From assembly GCA_947627715.1 (NCBI GenBank), contig CANQXK010000007.1:36148-100147 (forward strand): DNA of 64,000 nucleotides. The letters run 5' to 3'. The notes under the pieces are model-generated. The model made no database searches. It was given only the letters and a program-made list of their open reading frames with translations, and was not told where the DNA came from. Made by a program: the position numbers and the translations under genes. This document shows, piece after piece, positions 17,197-26,776 of this stretch. Within the stretch, counting starts at the first letter, position 1, and each line of letters begins with the position of its first letter. Source of the stretch: an uncultured Oscillospiraceae bacterium. Its GTDB lineage: Bacteria; Bacillota; Clostridia; Oscillospirales; Oscillospiraceae.

Positions 17197-18324
17197 TCAC
17201 ATTCCTCTCACAAGGCCCAGGATCTCCCCGGCGATCCTGGCGCACGAATCCGTGACGCCCACGGCCCGGGAGGCGTTTTCCATGGCTGTCAGCCTGTCGC
17301 GGTCCCGGAGGAGCGACACGGCGGCGTTGTAGAGCTGTTCGCCTGTACAGGCGTCTTCCGTAAAGACCAGCGCCCCGCCTGAGCGTTCAAGGGCGCGGGC
17401 GTTCTTCTCCTGGTGGTTGTTGGTGACGTTGGGCGAGGGGACGAGGATCGCGCCCCGGCCCAGGGCGGTGAGCTCCGCCAGCGTGGACGCTCCGGCGCGG
17501 CACAAAATGACGTCCGCCGCCGCCATCAGCGTCCCCATGTTGTCGATATAGGGCCGCAGCTCCTCCCAGTCGGGCAGGCCGTAGACCCCCATGGAGCCGA
17601 GGCGCTCCACCATTCTGGCCATCCCCGCGTCGCCGTTGCCGGTGGCGTGGATGTGGCGCATCGCGCCGCTCCTGGCGTTGAGGCGGATGAACTCCGCCAT
17701 CTTGCTGTTCATGTTGTCCGCGCCCAGGCTGCCCCAGAAGGACACGGCCAGCGGCTTTGCGTCCAGCCCCAGCCGGCGCTTCGCCTCCTGGCGGGAAAAG
17801 CGCAGAAAGTCGTCCCGGATGGGCGTTCCCGTCACCGCCACGCGCTCCGGCTTTTTATACATCCGGCCCACCTCCGGGAAGGCCACCAGCATACGGTCCA
17901 CGATGCCGGAGAGCATCCTGGTGGTGAGGCCCGGCACGGCGTTGGACTCGTGCATCGCCGTGGGGATGCCGCGTTTCGCCGCCTCCTTCAAAACGGGGTA
18001 GCACACATAGCCCCCGGTGCCCACCGCCACGTCCGGGGAAAACTCTTTGATAAGCTCCCGGCACTGGCGCCTCGCCTGTCTTAAATGGTTCACCGTGCTC
18101 AGATTAAATCTCAGGTCCCTGGGGGAAAAGCCCCGCCGAAAGCCGGTGACCGTGATGTTGCGCAGCTCAAAGCCCGCCGCGGGGATGAGCCGCCGCTCCA
18201 TCTCCCTGCCGGACCCCACGAAGAGGAACCGGGCGTCCGGGACGGTCTCCCGGAGCTTGGAGGCCACCGCCAGCGCGGGATTGATATGCCCCGCCGTGCC
18301 TCCGCACGCGAATAGAAACCTCAT
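17197..18324 (-). CDS. murG: Lipid II synthase MurG
   Basis: A 375-residue GT-B glycosyltransferase adding GlcNAc to lipid I on the inner membrane face. The N-terminal GGTAGHINPALAVA is the lipid-binding glycine-rich loop, with Ala in place of the common Gly, and HESNAVPG and the C-terminal CRAGASTLAELTALGRGAI UDP-GlcNAc-binding motif are present. The start overlaps the ftsW stop by four bases. Confidence 0.96.
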   Translation of the reverse strand: MRFLFACGGTAGHINPALAVASKLRETVPDARFLFVGSGREMERRLIPAAGFELRNITVTGFRRGFSPRDLRFNLSTVNHLRQARRQCRELIKEFSPDVAVGTGGYVCYPVLKEAAKRGIPTAMHESNAVPGLTTRMLSGIVDRMLVAFPEVGRMYKKPERVAVTGTPIRDDFLRFSRQEAKRRLGLDAKPLAVSFWGSLGADNMNSKMAEFIRLNARSGAMRHIHATGNGDAGMARMVERLGSMGVYGLPDWEELRPYIDNMGTLMAAADVILCRAGASTLAELTALGRGAILVPSPNVTNNHQEKNARALERSGGALVFTEDACTGEQLYNAAVSLLRDRDRLTAMENASRAVGVTDSCARIAGEILGLVRGM

Positions 18325-19544
18325 TTTTTATCCTCGTCCTCACTCATCTTTTTTCGCAAAGGGATCTCTCTTGAAATCGACAGCACGATACCCATTTCGC
18401 CAAGCTGTATCAATAATGCCGTTCCGCCGTAGCTGAAAAACGGGAGAGAGATGCCTGTGCAGGGGACGAGGTTTGTGACCACCGCCACATTGAGAAAGAC
18501 CTGGATAGCCAGAAGGCTCGTGATGCCGATGATGACCAGCGCGCCGAAGCGGTCCCGCGCGTGGAGGGCCAGCCAGTAGCCGCGGATAATGAGGACGGCG
18601 AAGAGCGCCAGGATCAGCACCGCGCCGATGAAGCCCAGCTCCTCGCAGACGATGGAGAAGATGAAGTCGTTGTGTTCCTCCGGGAGGTACATATATTTCT
18701 GTCTCCCCTGCCCCAGCCCAAGGCCGGTGAGGCCGCCGGAGCCGATGGCGTAGAGGGACTGGATGGTCTGGAGGCCCTTGTTCAGCGGGTCGGACCAGGG
18801 GTCCTGCCAGACGGTGATGCGGGAGGAGGCGTAGGGGAAGAATTTGACCACCACGAAGCCCGCCGCTCCCACCACGGCAAGGCCCAGGCCGAACACCCAA
18901 AGGCGCGTCCCCCCGGCGAACATCATCACAGCGCCGATGGCGATGATGATGACGGAGGCGGACAGATGCGGCTCCAAAAGCAGGAGCAAAACCGTGATGA
19001 CCAAAATCCCCGCGAAGGGCAGGACGCCGTATTTGAAGGTCTTCATTTTGCCGCGAAAGACGCAGATGAGGTTGGCGAAGAAGAGGATAATGGCGATCTT
19101 GGCGATCTCCGAGGGCTGGAAGGTGGTGATCCCCAGGTCGAACCAGCGGTTCGCGCCCACCTCGCTCTTGCCGGTGCCCAGGAAGGGCACCAGGGCCAGC
19201 ATGAAGCCCGTCACCAGCAGAAGCGGCAGGGACATACGCCGGTAGAAGGTGGAGGGGAGGCGGGACAGCACCAGCATCAGGGCGATGCCAAGTCCGGCAA
19301 AGCCCAGCTGCCGGATGAAGATGCCCGTGGCGTTCCCGTTTTTGTAGTAGGCCCTGGGGAAGCTGGCGGACAGGACCATGACGATGCCGATGAGCAGGAT
19401 AAGCAGCGTCAGCAGGAAAAAGGGCAGGTCAAAGGCGCCCCGCTCCACCTGGCGGCTCTCCGCCCTGCGGTCGCGCAGCTCCTTCTGGGCGTATACTCGC
19501 TCCTCGCCGGTCATCCCGGCGCTTGCCCCATCGTAACGGTCCAT
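18321..19544 (-). CDS. ftsW: Lipid II polymerase FtsW (SEDS family)
   Basis: A 407-residue SEDS glycosyltransferase with about ten membrane helices; works with the cognate PBP in septal peptidoglycan synthesis. Signatures: GANRWFDLGITTFQPSE, PEEHNDFIFSIVCEELG and TGISLPFFSYGGTALL. The N-terminal 40 residues are an Arg/Glu-rich cytoplasmic extension. In most dcw clusters murD would lie between this gene and mraY; here the gap is 27 bases. Confidence 0.95.
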   Translation of the reverse strand: MDRYDGASAGMTGEERVYAQKELRDRRAESRQVERGAFDLPFFLLTLLILLIGIVMVLSASFPRAYYKNGNATGIFIRQLGFAGLGIALMLVLSRLPSTFYRRMSLPLLLVTGFMLALVPFLGTGKSEVGANRWFDLGITTFQPSEIAKIAIILFFANLICVFRGKMKTFKYGVLPFAGILVITVLLLLLEPHLSASVIIIAIGAVMMFAGGTRLWVFGLGLAVVGAAGFVVVKFFPYASSRITVWQDPWSDPLNKGLQTIQSLYAIGSGGLTGLGLGQGRQKYMYLPEEHNDFIFSIVCEELGFIGAVLILALFAVLIIRGYWLALHARDRFGALVIIGITSLLAIQVFLNVAVVTNLVPCTGISLPFFSYGGTALLIQLGEMGIVLSISREIPLRKKMSEDEDKK

Positions 19545-19571
19545 GCCTTGCTCCTCCCTGCTTTGTAGTGC

Positions 19572-20567
19572 TTATACCGGGCCGAATCTGGTTCGGACGG
19601 CGAAGAATGTCAATATGGCCAGCGCCGCCGAGACGGCGGTGAACACGGCGAAAATGCGCCTCTCCCCCCAGCCGGACATCTCCAGATGGTGGTGGATGGG
19701 GGCCATCTTGAAGATGCGCTTGCCGTGGGTGAGTTTAAAATACGTCACCTGGATGATGTCGGACATGGTCTCCACGATGTAGATGAAGCCCAGCGGCACA
19801 AGCACCAGGGGCATATCCAGGGCGAAGGCCGTGGCGCAGATCGCGCCTCCCAGAAAGAGCGAGCCTGTATCGCCCATAAAGACCTTGGCGGGGTAGAAAT
19901 TGAAGATGAGGAAGCCCGCCAGCCCCCCGGCCATGGCGGCCCCAAAGAGGCCCACGGAGCCGTAGCCCCAGGCCGCCGCGATGGCGGCGTAGCACAGCGC
20001 CACGGGGGTGGAGACCCCGGCGGCCAGGCCGTCGATGCCGTCGGTGATGTTCACGGCGTTGACGCAGCCGACGATGATGAAGATAGCCAGGGCCAGATAG
20101 ACGGGGTACGGCAGATGGACGGTCACGTCTAAGAAGGGTACGTAGAGGTTGGAACTCAAATGCCCCTCCAGCCGCAGAAGGAGCACCAGCACCGCCGCCG
20201 CGGCCACCTGAAGGGCCAGCTTCTGCCAGGCGGTGAGGCCCAGGTTGCGCTTTTTCTTCACCTTCTCGTAGTCGTCAAGGAACCCGATGAGGCCGAAGAG
20301 CAGGGAAAACACCAGGATGATGATGTGCCGCCAGTCCCCCGCCGCGATGTCGTCGATGCCGCCCAGCACGCACATGAAGGTGATGCCGGCGATAAACATA
20401 AGCCCGCCCATGGTGGGGGTCCCCTGCTTTGTCAGGTGCCACGTCGGCCCGTCAGACCGAATGGTCTGTCCCGCCTTCATGCGGCGAAGCGCCGGTATCA
20501 GGGCCACGCCCACGATCACCGTCACGAGGAACGAGCCAACGAAGGCCCACATAAGGTCAATGATCAT
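19572..20567 (-). CDS. mraY: Phospho-MurNAc-pentapeptide transferase MraY
   Basis: A 331-residue polytopic enzyme that makes lipid I from UDP-MurNAc-pentapeptide and undecaprenyl phosphate. Conserved acidic motifs FLDDYEK, NAVNITDGIDGLA and FMGDTGSLFLGG and the histidine cluster APIHHHLE are all visible. Separated from murE by 13 bases. Confidence 0.96.
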   Translation of the reverse strand: MIIDLMWAFVGSFLVTVIVGVALIPALRRMKAGQTIRSDGPTWHLTKQGTPTMGGLMFIAGITFMCVLGGIDDIAAGDWRHIIILVFSLLFGLIGFLDDYEKVKKKRNLGLTAWQKLALQVAAAAVLVLLLRLEGHLSSNLYVPFLDVTVHLPYPVYLALAIFIIVGCVNAVNITDGIDGLAAGVSTPVALCYAAIAAAWGYGSVGLFGAAMAGGLAGFLIFNFYPAKVFMGDTGSLFLGGAICATAFALDMPLVLVPLGFIYIVETMSDIIQVTYFKLTHGKRIFKMAPIHHHLEMSGWGERRIFAVFTAVSAALAILTFFAVRTRFGPV

Positions 20568-20580
20568 CTGTCTTCCGTCC

Positions 20581-22035
20581 TTAGTCCGCTTTGAATTTTT
20601 GGAGCGCCTCCGCCACCACCTCGCGCTCGTCGAAATGGCGCTTCACGTGGTCGATCTCCTGATACGTCTCGTGGCCCTTTCCGGCCAGGATCACCACGTC
20701 GCCGGGCCGCGCGATAGAAAGGGCGTGGGCGATGGCCTCCCGCCGGTCCACCAGCACGTCCACAGGCGTGGGCTTTTTCGACTGCCGGACGCCCACAAGG
20801 ATGTCCTCCACGATAGCCTCCGGCCTCTCGGTGCGGGGGTTGTCGGAGGTGACGATGACGTAGTCGGCCCGGTCCATGGCGATCTTCCCCATGATGGGCC
20901 GCTTCATGGGGTCCCTGTCCCCGCCGCAGCCGAAGAGGACGATGGTACGTCCCGTGGCGAAGCCCTTCACCGTGTCGATGATGTTCTCCAAAGCGTCCGG
21001 GGTGTGGGCGTAGTCGATGAGCACGGTGTAGCCGGTGTCCGTGGGCACCACCTCCGCCCTGCCCTTGACCCCGGCGCACTGGGCCATAGCCGCGCAGGCG
21101 GCCTCCAGCGGGACCCCGGCGCAGACGGCGCAGGCGATGGCCGCCAGAGCGTTGTAGACGCTGAAAAGTCCCGGAATGGGCAAAGTGACCTTCTCAAGCC
21201 GCCCCGTCATCAGCGCGCAGAAGCGCACGTAGCTCAGACCCAGCTTGATGTCCCTGGCCGTCAGGTCCGCGCTGTCGCTCTTGGCGGAGTAGGTGAACGC
21301 CTCTCCCCCGGCGGCGTCCAGCATGGTCTTCGCCCAGGGGTCGTCGATGTTGATGACAGCCCTGCGGCACATCCCGAAGAGCCGGGCCTTGGCCTGGGCG
21401 TACGCCTCCATAGTCTTATGGAAATCCAGGTGGTCCTCGGTGAGGTTGGTGAAGATCCCCTGGTCAAAGTCGATGCCGTAGACCCGGTCCAGAAAGAGGG
21501 CGTGGGAGGACACCTCCATCACCACGTGGGTGCAGCCGGCCTCCGCCATATCCGCCAGGAGCTTCTGAAGCTCCAGGCAGTCCGGGGTGGTGCGCTCGGC
21601 TGGGAACTCCCTGCCGCCGATCATGTTGCGGTTGGTGCCGATGAGGCCCACCACCGCGCCCGCCTTCTCCAGGACGGTCTTGATGAGGTTGGTGGTGGTG
21701 GTCTTGCCGTTGGTGCCTGTGACGCCGATCATATGGAGCTTCCGGGAGGGGTTGCCGTAGAGGTTCCCCGCCGCCACGGCCATGGCCCGGCGCGAATCCC
21801 GCACCAAGACCGCCGGGACCCCCTGGGGGGCCTCCTCGCCGATGATCACCGCCGCGCCCTTTTCCAGCGCGGAGGGGATGAAGCGGTGCCCGTCGGTGTC
21901 GTAGCCCCGCACCGCGATAAAGGCGCAGCCGGGCGTCACCTTTCGGGAGTCCGAGACAAGGCCCGTGACCTGCGTCTCCGGGTCCGCCGTCAGCTTCACC
22001 ACGTCCATATTCTCAAGAAGCTCTGCAAGTTTCAT
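20581..22035 (-). CDS. murE: UDP-MurNAc-tripeptide synthetase MurE (meso-DAP type)
   Basis: A 484-residue Mur ligase that adds the third stem-peptide residue. The ATP loop GVTGTNGKTTTTNL, MEVSSHAL and the specificity motif DNPRTE (the meso-diaminopimelate form) are clear, so the cell wall should contain mDAP. ATG 22035 is chosen; the frame can be extended seven codons upstream. MurF and MurD, often neighbours, are not in this cluster. Confidence 0.95.
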   Translation of the reverse strand: MKLAELLENMDVVKLTADPETQVTGLVSDSRKVTPGCAFIAVRGYDTDGHRFIPSALEKGAAVIIGEEAPQGVPAVLVRDSRRAMAVAAGNLYGNPSRKLHMIGVTGTNGKTTTTNLIKTVLEKAGAVVGLIGTNRNMIGGREFPAERTTPDCLELQKLLADMAEAGCTHVVMEVSSHALFLDRVYGIDFDQGIFTNLTEDHLDFHKTMEAYAQAKARLFGMCRRAVINIDDPWAKTMLDAAGGEAFTYSAKSDSADLTARDIKLGLSYVRFCALMTGRLEKVTLPIPGLFSVYNALAAIACAVCAGVPLEAACAAMAQCAGVKGRAEVVPTDTGYTVLIDYAHTPDALENIIDTVKGFATGRTIVLFGCGGDRDPMKRPIMGKIAMDRADYVIVTSDNPRTERPEAIVEDILVGVRQSKKPTPVDVLVDRREAIAHALSIARPGDVVILAGKGHETYQEIDHVKRHFDEREVVAEALQKFKAD

Positions 22036-22082
22036 GATACCACCATATACTGTCAATTATGCGGAGCGGGGGGTCCGCCGCG

Positions 22083-24413
22083 TCAATACATCCCCAGATT
22101 CGAGTTGTCCACCAGCGTCACGCTGATGACCGCGCCGTAGGGCACCTCCGTACCCGGCTCCACGGCCTGGGAGGCCACCGTGACCCCCGCGATAGCAGGC
22201 GACGCGCCGGAGGTATCCAGATAGAGGCCCATGTTCTGAAGGGTGTTCCGCGCCTGGGCCACGGTCTTGCCCGTGAGGTCCGGGACGCTCACCGTCTCCT
22301 GCGGGGCGCTCTCCCCGAAGTAGGCGATGATCTGGCTCCCCGCCGCCACCTGCGCGCCCGTGACGGGCAGCTGGGCGGTGACCACGTCGCCCTCGCCCAC
22401 CTCGCGCACCGAGATGCCCAGCTCGTTGGCCTTCTGGCGGATCGAGAGTCTCCCCTCGCCCACCATCCGCGGGACAGTCACATCCAGAAGCGCCTCCTCA
22501 TCCGGCTCGTAGATGGGCTGGACGCCCAGATACGGGAGGATCTCGCTCATGATCTTGCCCACATAGGGGGCCGCCATCTGGCCGCCGCCTATGTAGATGC
22601 CGGACTCGTTGCTGGGGTTATCCAGCACCAGCAGCACCGCGATCTCCGGGTCGTCCGCGGGGGCGATGCCGCAGAAGGAGACCATGTACTCCCGCACGCC
22701 GGTCTGCCGCTCAAGGGCGGTCTTGGTGGTGGTGCCGGTCTTGCCGCCCACCCGGTAGCCGGGCACGTAGGCGTTGGACCCGGTGCCGCCCTCGTCCGCC
22801 ACCACGGATTCCAGGATGCTGGCCACCAGGGCGCTGGTCTCCTCGCTGATGACCTGGCGCACCACGGTGGGTTCCCTGGAGTAGACCACCTCGCCGTCGG
22901 CGTTGCGCATCTCCTTGACGATGTACGGCTCCATGAGGTAGCCGCCGTTGACAGCGGCGGACACCGCCGTGATCATCTGAATGGGCGTCACGTTGAAGGT
23001 CTGTCCGAAGGAGGCGGAGGCCAGCGATCCCGGTCCGTAAGGCCCCAGGAAGTGCTCATCCGACCACCACTGGCTCCCGGACTCGCCGGAGAGGTCGATC
23101 CCCGTCTTGTCCCGCAGTCCGAAAGCCCGGACGTAGTCGTAATAGGTCTTTGTGCCGATCTTCAGGCCGATGTTGGCGAAGGCCACGTTGCACGAGTGCA
23201 TGGCGGCCTGACGGAGATTCTGCTCCCCGTGGCCGGCGTGCTTCCAGCAGTTGAGGTCCGTGTCGCGCCCCTGGATCTGCCCGGCGGGGATCTTCCCGTA
23301 GCAGGGGAAGCTGCTGTCCTCGGTGATGACCCTCTCCTCCAGTCCGATGGCCATGGTGATGATCTTAAAGACGGACCCCGGCTCGTAGGTGTCGGAGACG
23401 GCCATGTTGCGCCACTGGGCCTGGAGGGCCTTCGTGCGCTCCTTTCCCCGCTCCGTCTCGTCCTCGATGAGCGCCAGCTCCGCCTCCTTCTCCTCCGGGA
23501 GGGCGAAGGGGTCGTTGAGGTCGTAGGCGTTGGCGTTGGCAAGGCCCAGGATCTCCCCGGTGTTCACGTTCATGACGATGCAGCAGCCGCCGTTCTGGAT
23601 GTAGTTGGCCTTCATGGCCTGTTGGAGATATTTTTCCGCCACGGCCTGGACGGTGGAGTCCAGCGTCAGGGTCATGTCGTTGCCGTTGATGGCGTCGTTG
23701 TAGTTTTGGTAGTTTTCAAACAGCATCTCCGTGCCGTTCATGGCCACGAGCCGCACCACGGAGCCGTTGGTGCCCTCAAGCTTTGAGTCGTAGAGCGCCT
23801 CGATGCCGTCCAGGCCGTAGTTGTCCGTGCCCACAAAGCCGATGACGTGGCAGGCCAGCTGCCCGTAGGGGTAGAACCGCTTGGAGTCCTCCTCGATGTG
23901 GACCCCGGCGATGGAGTAGTCCTTCTTGAACTGCCGGACCTCGTCGGCAAGCTCGGCGCTTATCTTGGTAGCGACGGTCTTGTACCAGGACTTGGTGTCC
24001 TTCATCTGCTCCATCATGGTGTCGTAGTCCGCCCCTAAGATGCGGCTCAGCTCCCTGGCGATCAGCGTTGGCTCGTCGTTGTAGACGATCTCGTTTTTCT
24101 TGTACTCCTTCTCGTGGTACATCTTGATCTCATAGGGGGAGATGAACACGGTGTAGGCGGTGGCGGATTTGGCCAGGGTGTGGCCGTTGGCGTCGAAGAT
24201 GGTCCCGCGGGAGGCGGAGACGGAGACGGACCTTGTCTGCTGCCGCACCGCCAGCTCCTCATACCGCTCGTGCTCCCGGATCATGACCTTATAGAGCTGA
24301 AACCCCAAAACGGCAAAAGCAAATACGCCGCACACAATAGTCAGAACCAGTGTGCGGCCCAGGATCGTGCCCGTATTCCTTTTTTTACGAGATTCGCTGT
24401 CGGATCTTGCCAT
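22083..24413 (-). CDS. Penicillin-binding protein transpeptidase with PASTA domains (FtsI/SpoVD type)
   Basis: A 776-residue class B PBP: N-terminal membrane anchor (about 18-42), PBP dimer domain with SRGTIFDANGHTLA, and a transpeptidase domain with SxxK in EPGSVFKI, SCN, and KTGT in VGGKTGTTTKT. Two C-terminal PASTA repeats follow (around VTVPRMVGEGRLS and VSVPDLTGKTVAQARN), the layout of SpoVD and of Gram-positive division PBPs. It cross-links peptidoglycan at the septum or spore cortex with the SEDS protein FtsW. Position in the dcw cluster does not decide between the two. Confidence 0.95.
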   Translation of the reverse strand: MARSDSESRKKRNTGTILGRTLVLTIVCGVFAFAVLGFQLYKVMIREHERYEELAVRQQTRSVSVSASRGTIFDANGHTLAKSATAYTVFISPYEIKMYHEKEYKKNEIVYNDEPTLIARELSRILGADYDTMMEQMKDTKSWYKTVATKISAELADEVRQFKKDYSIAGVHIEEDSKRFYPYGQLACHVIGFVGTDNYGLDGIEALYDSKLEGTNGSVVRLVAMNGTEMLFENYQNYNDAINGNDMTLTLDSTVQAVAEKYLQQAMKANYIQNGGCCIVMNVNTGEILGLANANAYDLNDPFALPEEKEAELALIEDETERGKERTKALQAQWRNMAVSDTYEPGSVFKIITMAIGLEERVITEDSSFPCYGKIPAGQIQGRDTDLNCWKHAGHGEQNLRQAAMHSCNVAFANIGLKIGTKTYYDYVRAFGLRDKTGIDLSGESGSQWWSDEHFLGPYGPGSLASASFGQTFNVTPIQMITAVSAAVNGGYLMEPYIVKEMRNADGEVVYSREPTVVRQVISEETSALVASILESVVADEGGTGSNAYVPGYRVGGKTGTTTKTALERQTGVREYMVSFCGIAPADDPEIAVLLVLDNPSNESGIYIGGGQMAAPYVGKIMSEILPYLGVQPIYEPDEEALLDVTVPRMVGEGRLSIRQKANELGISVREVGEGDVVTAQLPVTGAQVAAGSQIIAYFGESAPQETVSVPDLTGKTVAQARNTLQNMGLYLDTSGASPAIAGVTVASQAVEPGTEVPYGAVISVTLVDNSNLGMY

Positions 24414-24504
24414 TGTGAACTCCCCTGACCGTGGCGCTTGACGTCGCTTTCCGCTCCTTTTTTCCCGGCGGGCCTGTGCGCCCGCCCTATAGCTTATAGC
24501 CCCT

Positions 24505-25062
24505 TCAGCTGAAATATTCCGGCAGGCTCTTCAAAAACCCGGTGATCCGAGCCAGGACCCCCGCGGTCTCGTCCTCCGCCAGGACCTGCGCCCTGTCGGC
24601 CAGGATGACGCCGGTGTAAGTCTCCCTGGCGCTGCCCCTGGTCATGCCCAGGATGTTGACGGCGTAGGCCTCCACGCTCTCCATATCAAAGGTGGTCTCG
24701 TACTGGAGCTTCAGGATCTCGCTGCGCTCCTCCAGGTCCTCGATGGAGGCCCGGACGCGGCTGGTCTCCCCGGAGATCTCCGCAAGCTGGATATAGCCCA
24801 TCAGCACCGTGATCATCAGCACCGCCACCACGACGGCCCCCACCATCCCCAAAAGGGGGATGCCAAAGGTCTGCGCCTGGGTCTTTGCCTTCTCCTGCGC
24901 CCGGACCCGCGCCCTCTCGTCAAGGCGCTGGCGTATCTTCTCCTCCCGGGAGGGTTCGGCAGTTTCCTCCTCCGGCAGGGCGTAGCCCTCTACCCGGTCG
25001 AGGTCGTATGCTTCGCTCCCGTAGGTGGCGGAGGCGTATTTTACCTGTGCTGCAGCGGCCAT
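24505..25062 (-). CDS. FtsL-like cell division protein
   Basis: A 185-residue bitopic protein: acidic/basic N-terminal cytoplasmic part, one membrane helix (about 69-90), then a short coiled coil (GETSRVRASIEDLEERSEIL) and an extracellular tail that contains the FtsL-like AVNILGMTR. FtsL proteins diverge strongly; the assignment rests on size, topology and location between rsmH and the PBP. Should form the FtsQ-FtsL-FtsB type complex. Confidence 0.75.
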   Translation of the reverse strand: MAAAAQVKYASATYGSEAYDLDRVEGYALPEEETAEPSREEKIRQRLDERARVRAQEKAKTQAQTFGIPLLGMVGAVVVAVLMITVLMGYIQLAEISGETSRVRASIEDLEERSEILKLQYETTFDMESVEAYAVNILGMTRGSARETYTGVILADRAQVLAEDETAGVLARITGFLKSLPEYFS

Positions 25063-25088
25063 GTGAACATATCCTTCCTGGTCAATAC

Positions 25089-26021
25089 TTACAGTCTCTG
25101 CGCGATCCTGAGCTTTGCGCTCCTGGCTCTGGGATTCCTCTCAAGCTCCTCTTCCGAGGGCGTTACCGGCTTTTTCGTGACGCTTTTGACCGTCTGTACA
25201 AAGCCGCACACGCACACTGGGAACTCCGGCGGACACGTACATCCGTTCTCGCGGGCGCGGATGGCGGATTTGACGATCCTGTCCTCCAGGGAGTGGAAGC
25301 TGATCACCGCCAACCTCCCGCCGGGCTTCAGCCTGTCCATCGCCGTGTCCAGCATATCCCGTAGCGCCCCAAGCTCATCGTTCACCGCGATGCGGATGGC
25401 CTGAAAGCACCTCTTGGCCGGGTGCTGCTTCTCCCGCAGCCCCGCCGCCGGCATGGCGCTTCGGATCACGTCCACAAGCTCCAGCGTCGTCTCGATGGGC
25501 CTAACTTCCCGCTTTCGGACAATGGCGGCGGCGATCCTCTGGGAGTACCGCTCCTCGCCGTATTCAAAGAAGATCCGTCTCAGCTCCGCCTCGTCCCAGC
25601 CGTTGACCACGTCAAAGGCGGTGAGGGAGGCCGTCCGGTCCATCCGCATATCCAGCGGCGCGTCGGTCATATAGGAAAAGCCCCGCTCCGCGTCGTCAAG
25701 CTGCGGGGAGGAGACGCCCAGGTCAAAGAGCATCCCGTCCGCCCTGTCGATCCCCAGCTCGTCCAGGATGCCGCCCAGTCTTCGGAAATTGCCGTGTACC
25801 AGGGTCACCTTCCGGCCCTGGGGCCGGAGACGCTCTCCGGCCTCACGAATCGCCGCCGTGTCACAGTCGATGCCGATGAGCCGGCCCGTGGTCAGCCTCT
25901 CGGCGATCGCCTCCGAATGGCCGCCCCGCCCGAGCGTGCCATCCACATACGTGCCCTCCGGCCTGATCTGAAGGCCCTCCACGCACTCGCGCAGGAGTAC
26001 GGGGATATGAGCCTCGCCCAT
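25089..26021 (-). CDS. rsmH: 16S rRNA (cytosine1402-N4)-methyltransferase RsmH
   Basis: A 310-residue SAM-dependent methyltransferase of the MraW/RsmH family, acting on the ribosomal P site. HIPVLLRECVEGL, the SAM loop YVDGTLGRGGHSEAI, LFDLGVSSPQLD and RGFSYMTDAPLDMRMD are family signatures. ATG overlaps the mraZ stop by one base. The C-terminus retains basic SRSAKLRIAQ. Confidence 0.95.
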   Translation of the reverse strand: MGEAHIPVLLRECVEGLQIRPEGTYVDGTLGRGGHSEAIAERLTTGRLIGIDCDTAAIREAGERLRPQGRKVTLVHGNFRRLGGILDELGIDRADGMLFDLGVSSPQLDDAERGFSYMTDAPLDMRMDRTASLTAFDVVNGWDEAELRRIFFEYGEERYSQRIAAAIVRKREVRPIETTLELVDVIRSAMPAAGLREKQHPAKRCFQAIRIAVNDELGALRDMLDTAMDRLKPGGRLAVISFHSLEDRIVKSAIRARENGCTCPPEFPVCVCGFVQTVKSVTKKPVTPSEEELERNPRARSAKLRIAQRL

Positions 26022-26437
26022 CAGAAATCAAGCTCCTGAAGCACCTGGGCGATGTTCTCCGCCGTGGTCTCCACCGTATCGACGGCATCCCAGGACGCCT
26101 CATCCCAAAGTTGGGCACACTCGCCATTCCCGACCACGGCGACGTTCTTGTCGAGTCTGGCAAACTCCCGAAGGTTCTGGGGAAGGAGCACCCTCCCCTG
26201 ACTGTCCAGCTCGCATTTCGCCGCGTGGGCGAAAAGCGGGCGCGCTTTGTTCTGCTGGATCCGGGGCAGGGCGCTGATCTTGTCCATCATCTTCTGCCAG
26301 TTCTCCGCGGAGTACGCCGTCAGGCACTCCTCCGAGGAGATGGTGACATAGAAGGTCTCCCCCAGCTCCTCCCGGATGCGCGAGGGGATGGCCAGACGTC
26401 CCTTCGCGTCGATGGTGTGCTTGTATACGCCGAACAT
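26021..26437 (-). CDS. mraZ: Transcriptional regulator MraZ
   Basis: A 138-residue AbrB-like DNA-binding protein with two MraZ repeats: DAKGRLAIPSRIRE near residue 10 and DSQGRVLLPQNLRE near residue 85. ATG 26437 with AGGGGG upstream is the true start; the frame is open further but lies in the promoter region. MraZ controls the dcw cluster by binding repeated GTG-containing boxes at its own promoter; matching boxes are present (see 26514-26545). Confidence 0.95.
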   Translation of the reverse strand: MFGVYKHTIDAKGRLAIPSRIREELGETFYVTISSEECLTAYSAENWQKMMDKISALPRIQQNKARPLFAHAAKCELDSQGRVLLPQNLREFARLDKNVAVVGNGECAQLWDEASWDAVDTVETTAENIAQVLQELDF

Positions 26438-26513
26438 CTGCCCGCCCCCTTTCTCAGCTTTTTGAAGGTGTGTCTTTTTTGACCCACCACCGTGTGGTAT
26501 ACTCATGGGGAAA

Positions 26514-26545
26514 TGGTACACTTTTCACCACTTCTCCCCACCCGA
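26514..26545 (-). promoter_or_regulatory. MraZ operator boxes
   Basis: On the minus strand, immediately downstream of the expected transcription start, three boxes GTGGG, GTGGT and GTGTA follow each other at an exact 10-bp period (GTG-N7). This resembles the direct repeats bound by MraZ in other bacteria, so feedback control of the cluster is likely. Confidence 0.75.
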
Positions 26546-26552
26546 TGGTCTT

Positions 26553-26581
26553 ATTATAAAATGCCCCGCTGGAAATTGCAA
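26553..26581 (-). promoter_or_regulatory. Promoter of the dcw cluster
   Basis: TTGCAA (26576-26581) and TATAAT (26553-26558) on the minus strand, 17 bp apart. A leader of about 110 bases precedes mraZ. Confidence 0.85.
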
Positions 26582-26776
26582 GAGGAAATTTACAATTTGT
26601 CTAAATTATTTTGGCATTGTGTTGACATAAGAATTTTCATACAAGATATGCCCCCTGCTGCAGCCGGAGGGCACGGGGGAGTTTGGGGGAGTAGACATAA
26701 AAAAGCCCTGCTGGAGGTGCTGTTTGGGGCCTGGCGGCCCTCCCGCCGGGCATATGGTATTTTTCGACAAAAATGC

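Noticed and set aside
20287..22140. Plus-strand frame of 617 codons opposite murE and mraY
   Set aside because: Shadow of the murE/mraY genes in high-GC DNA; no recognisable protein features.
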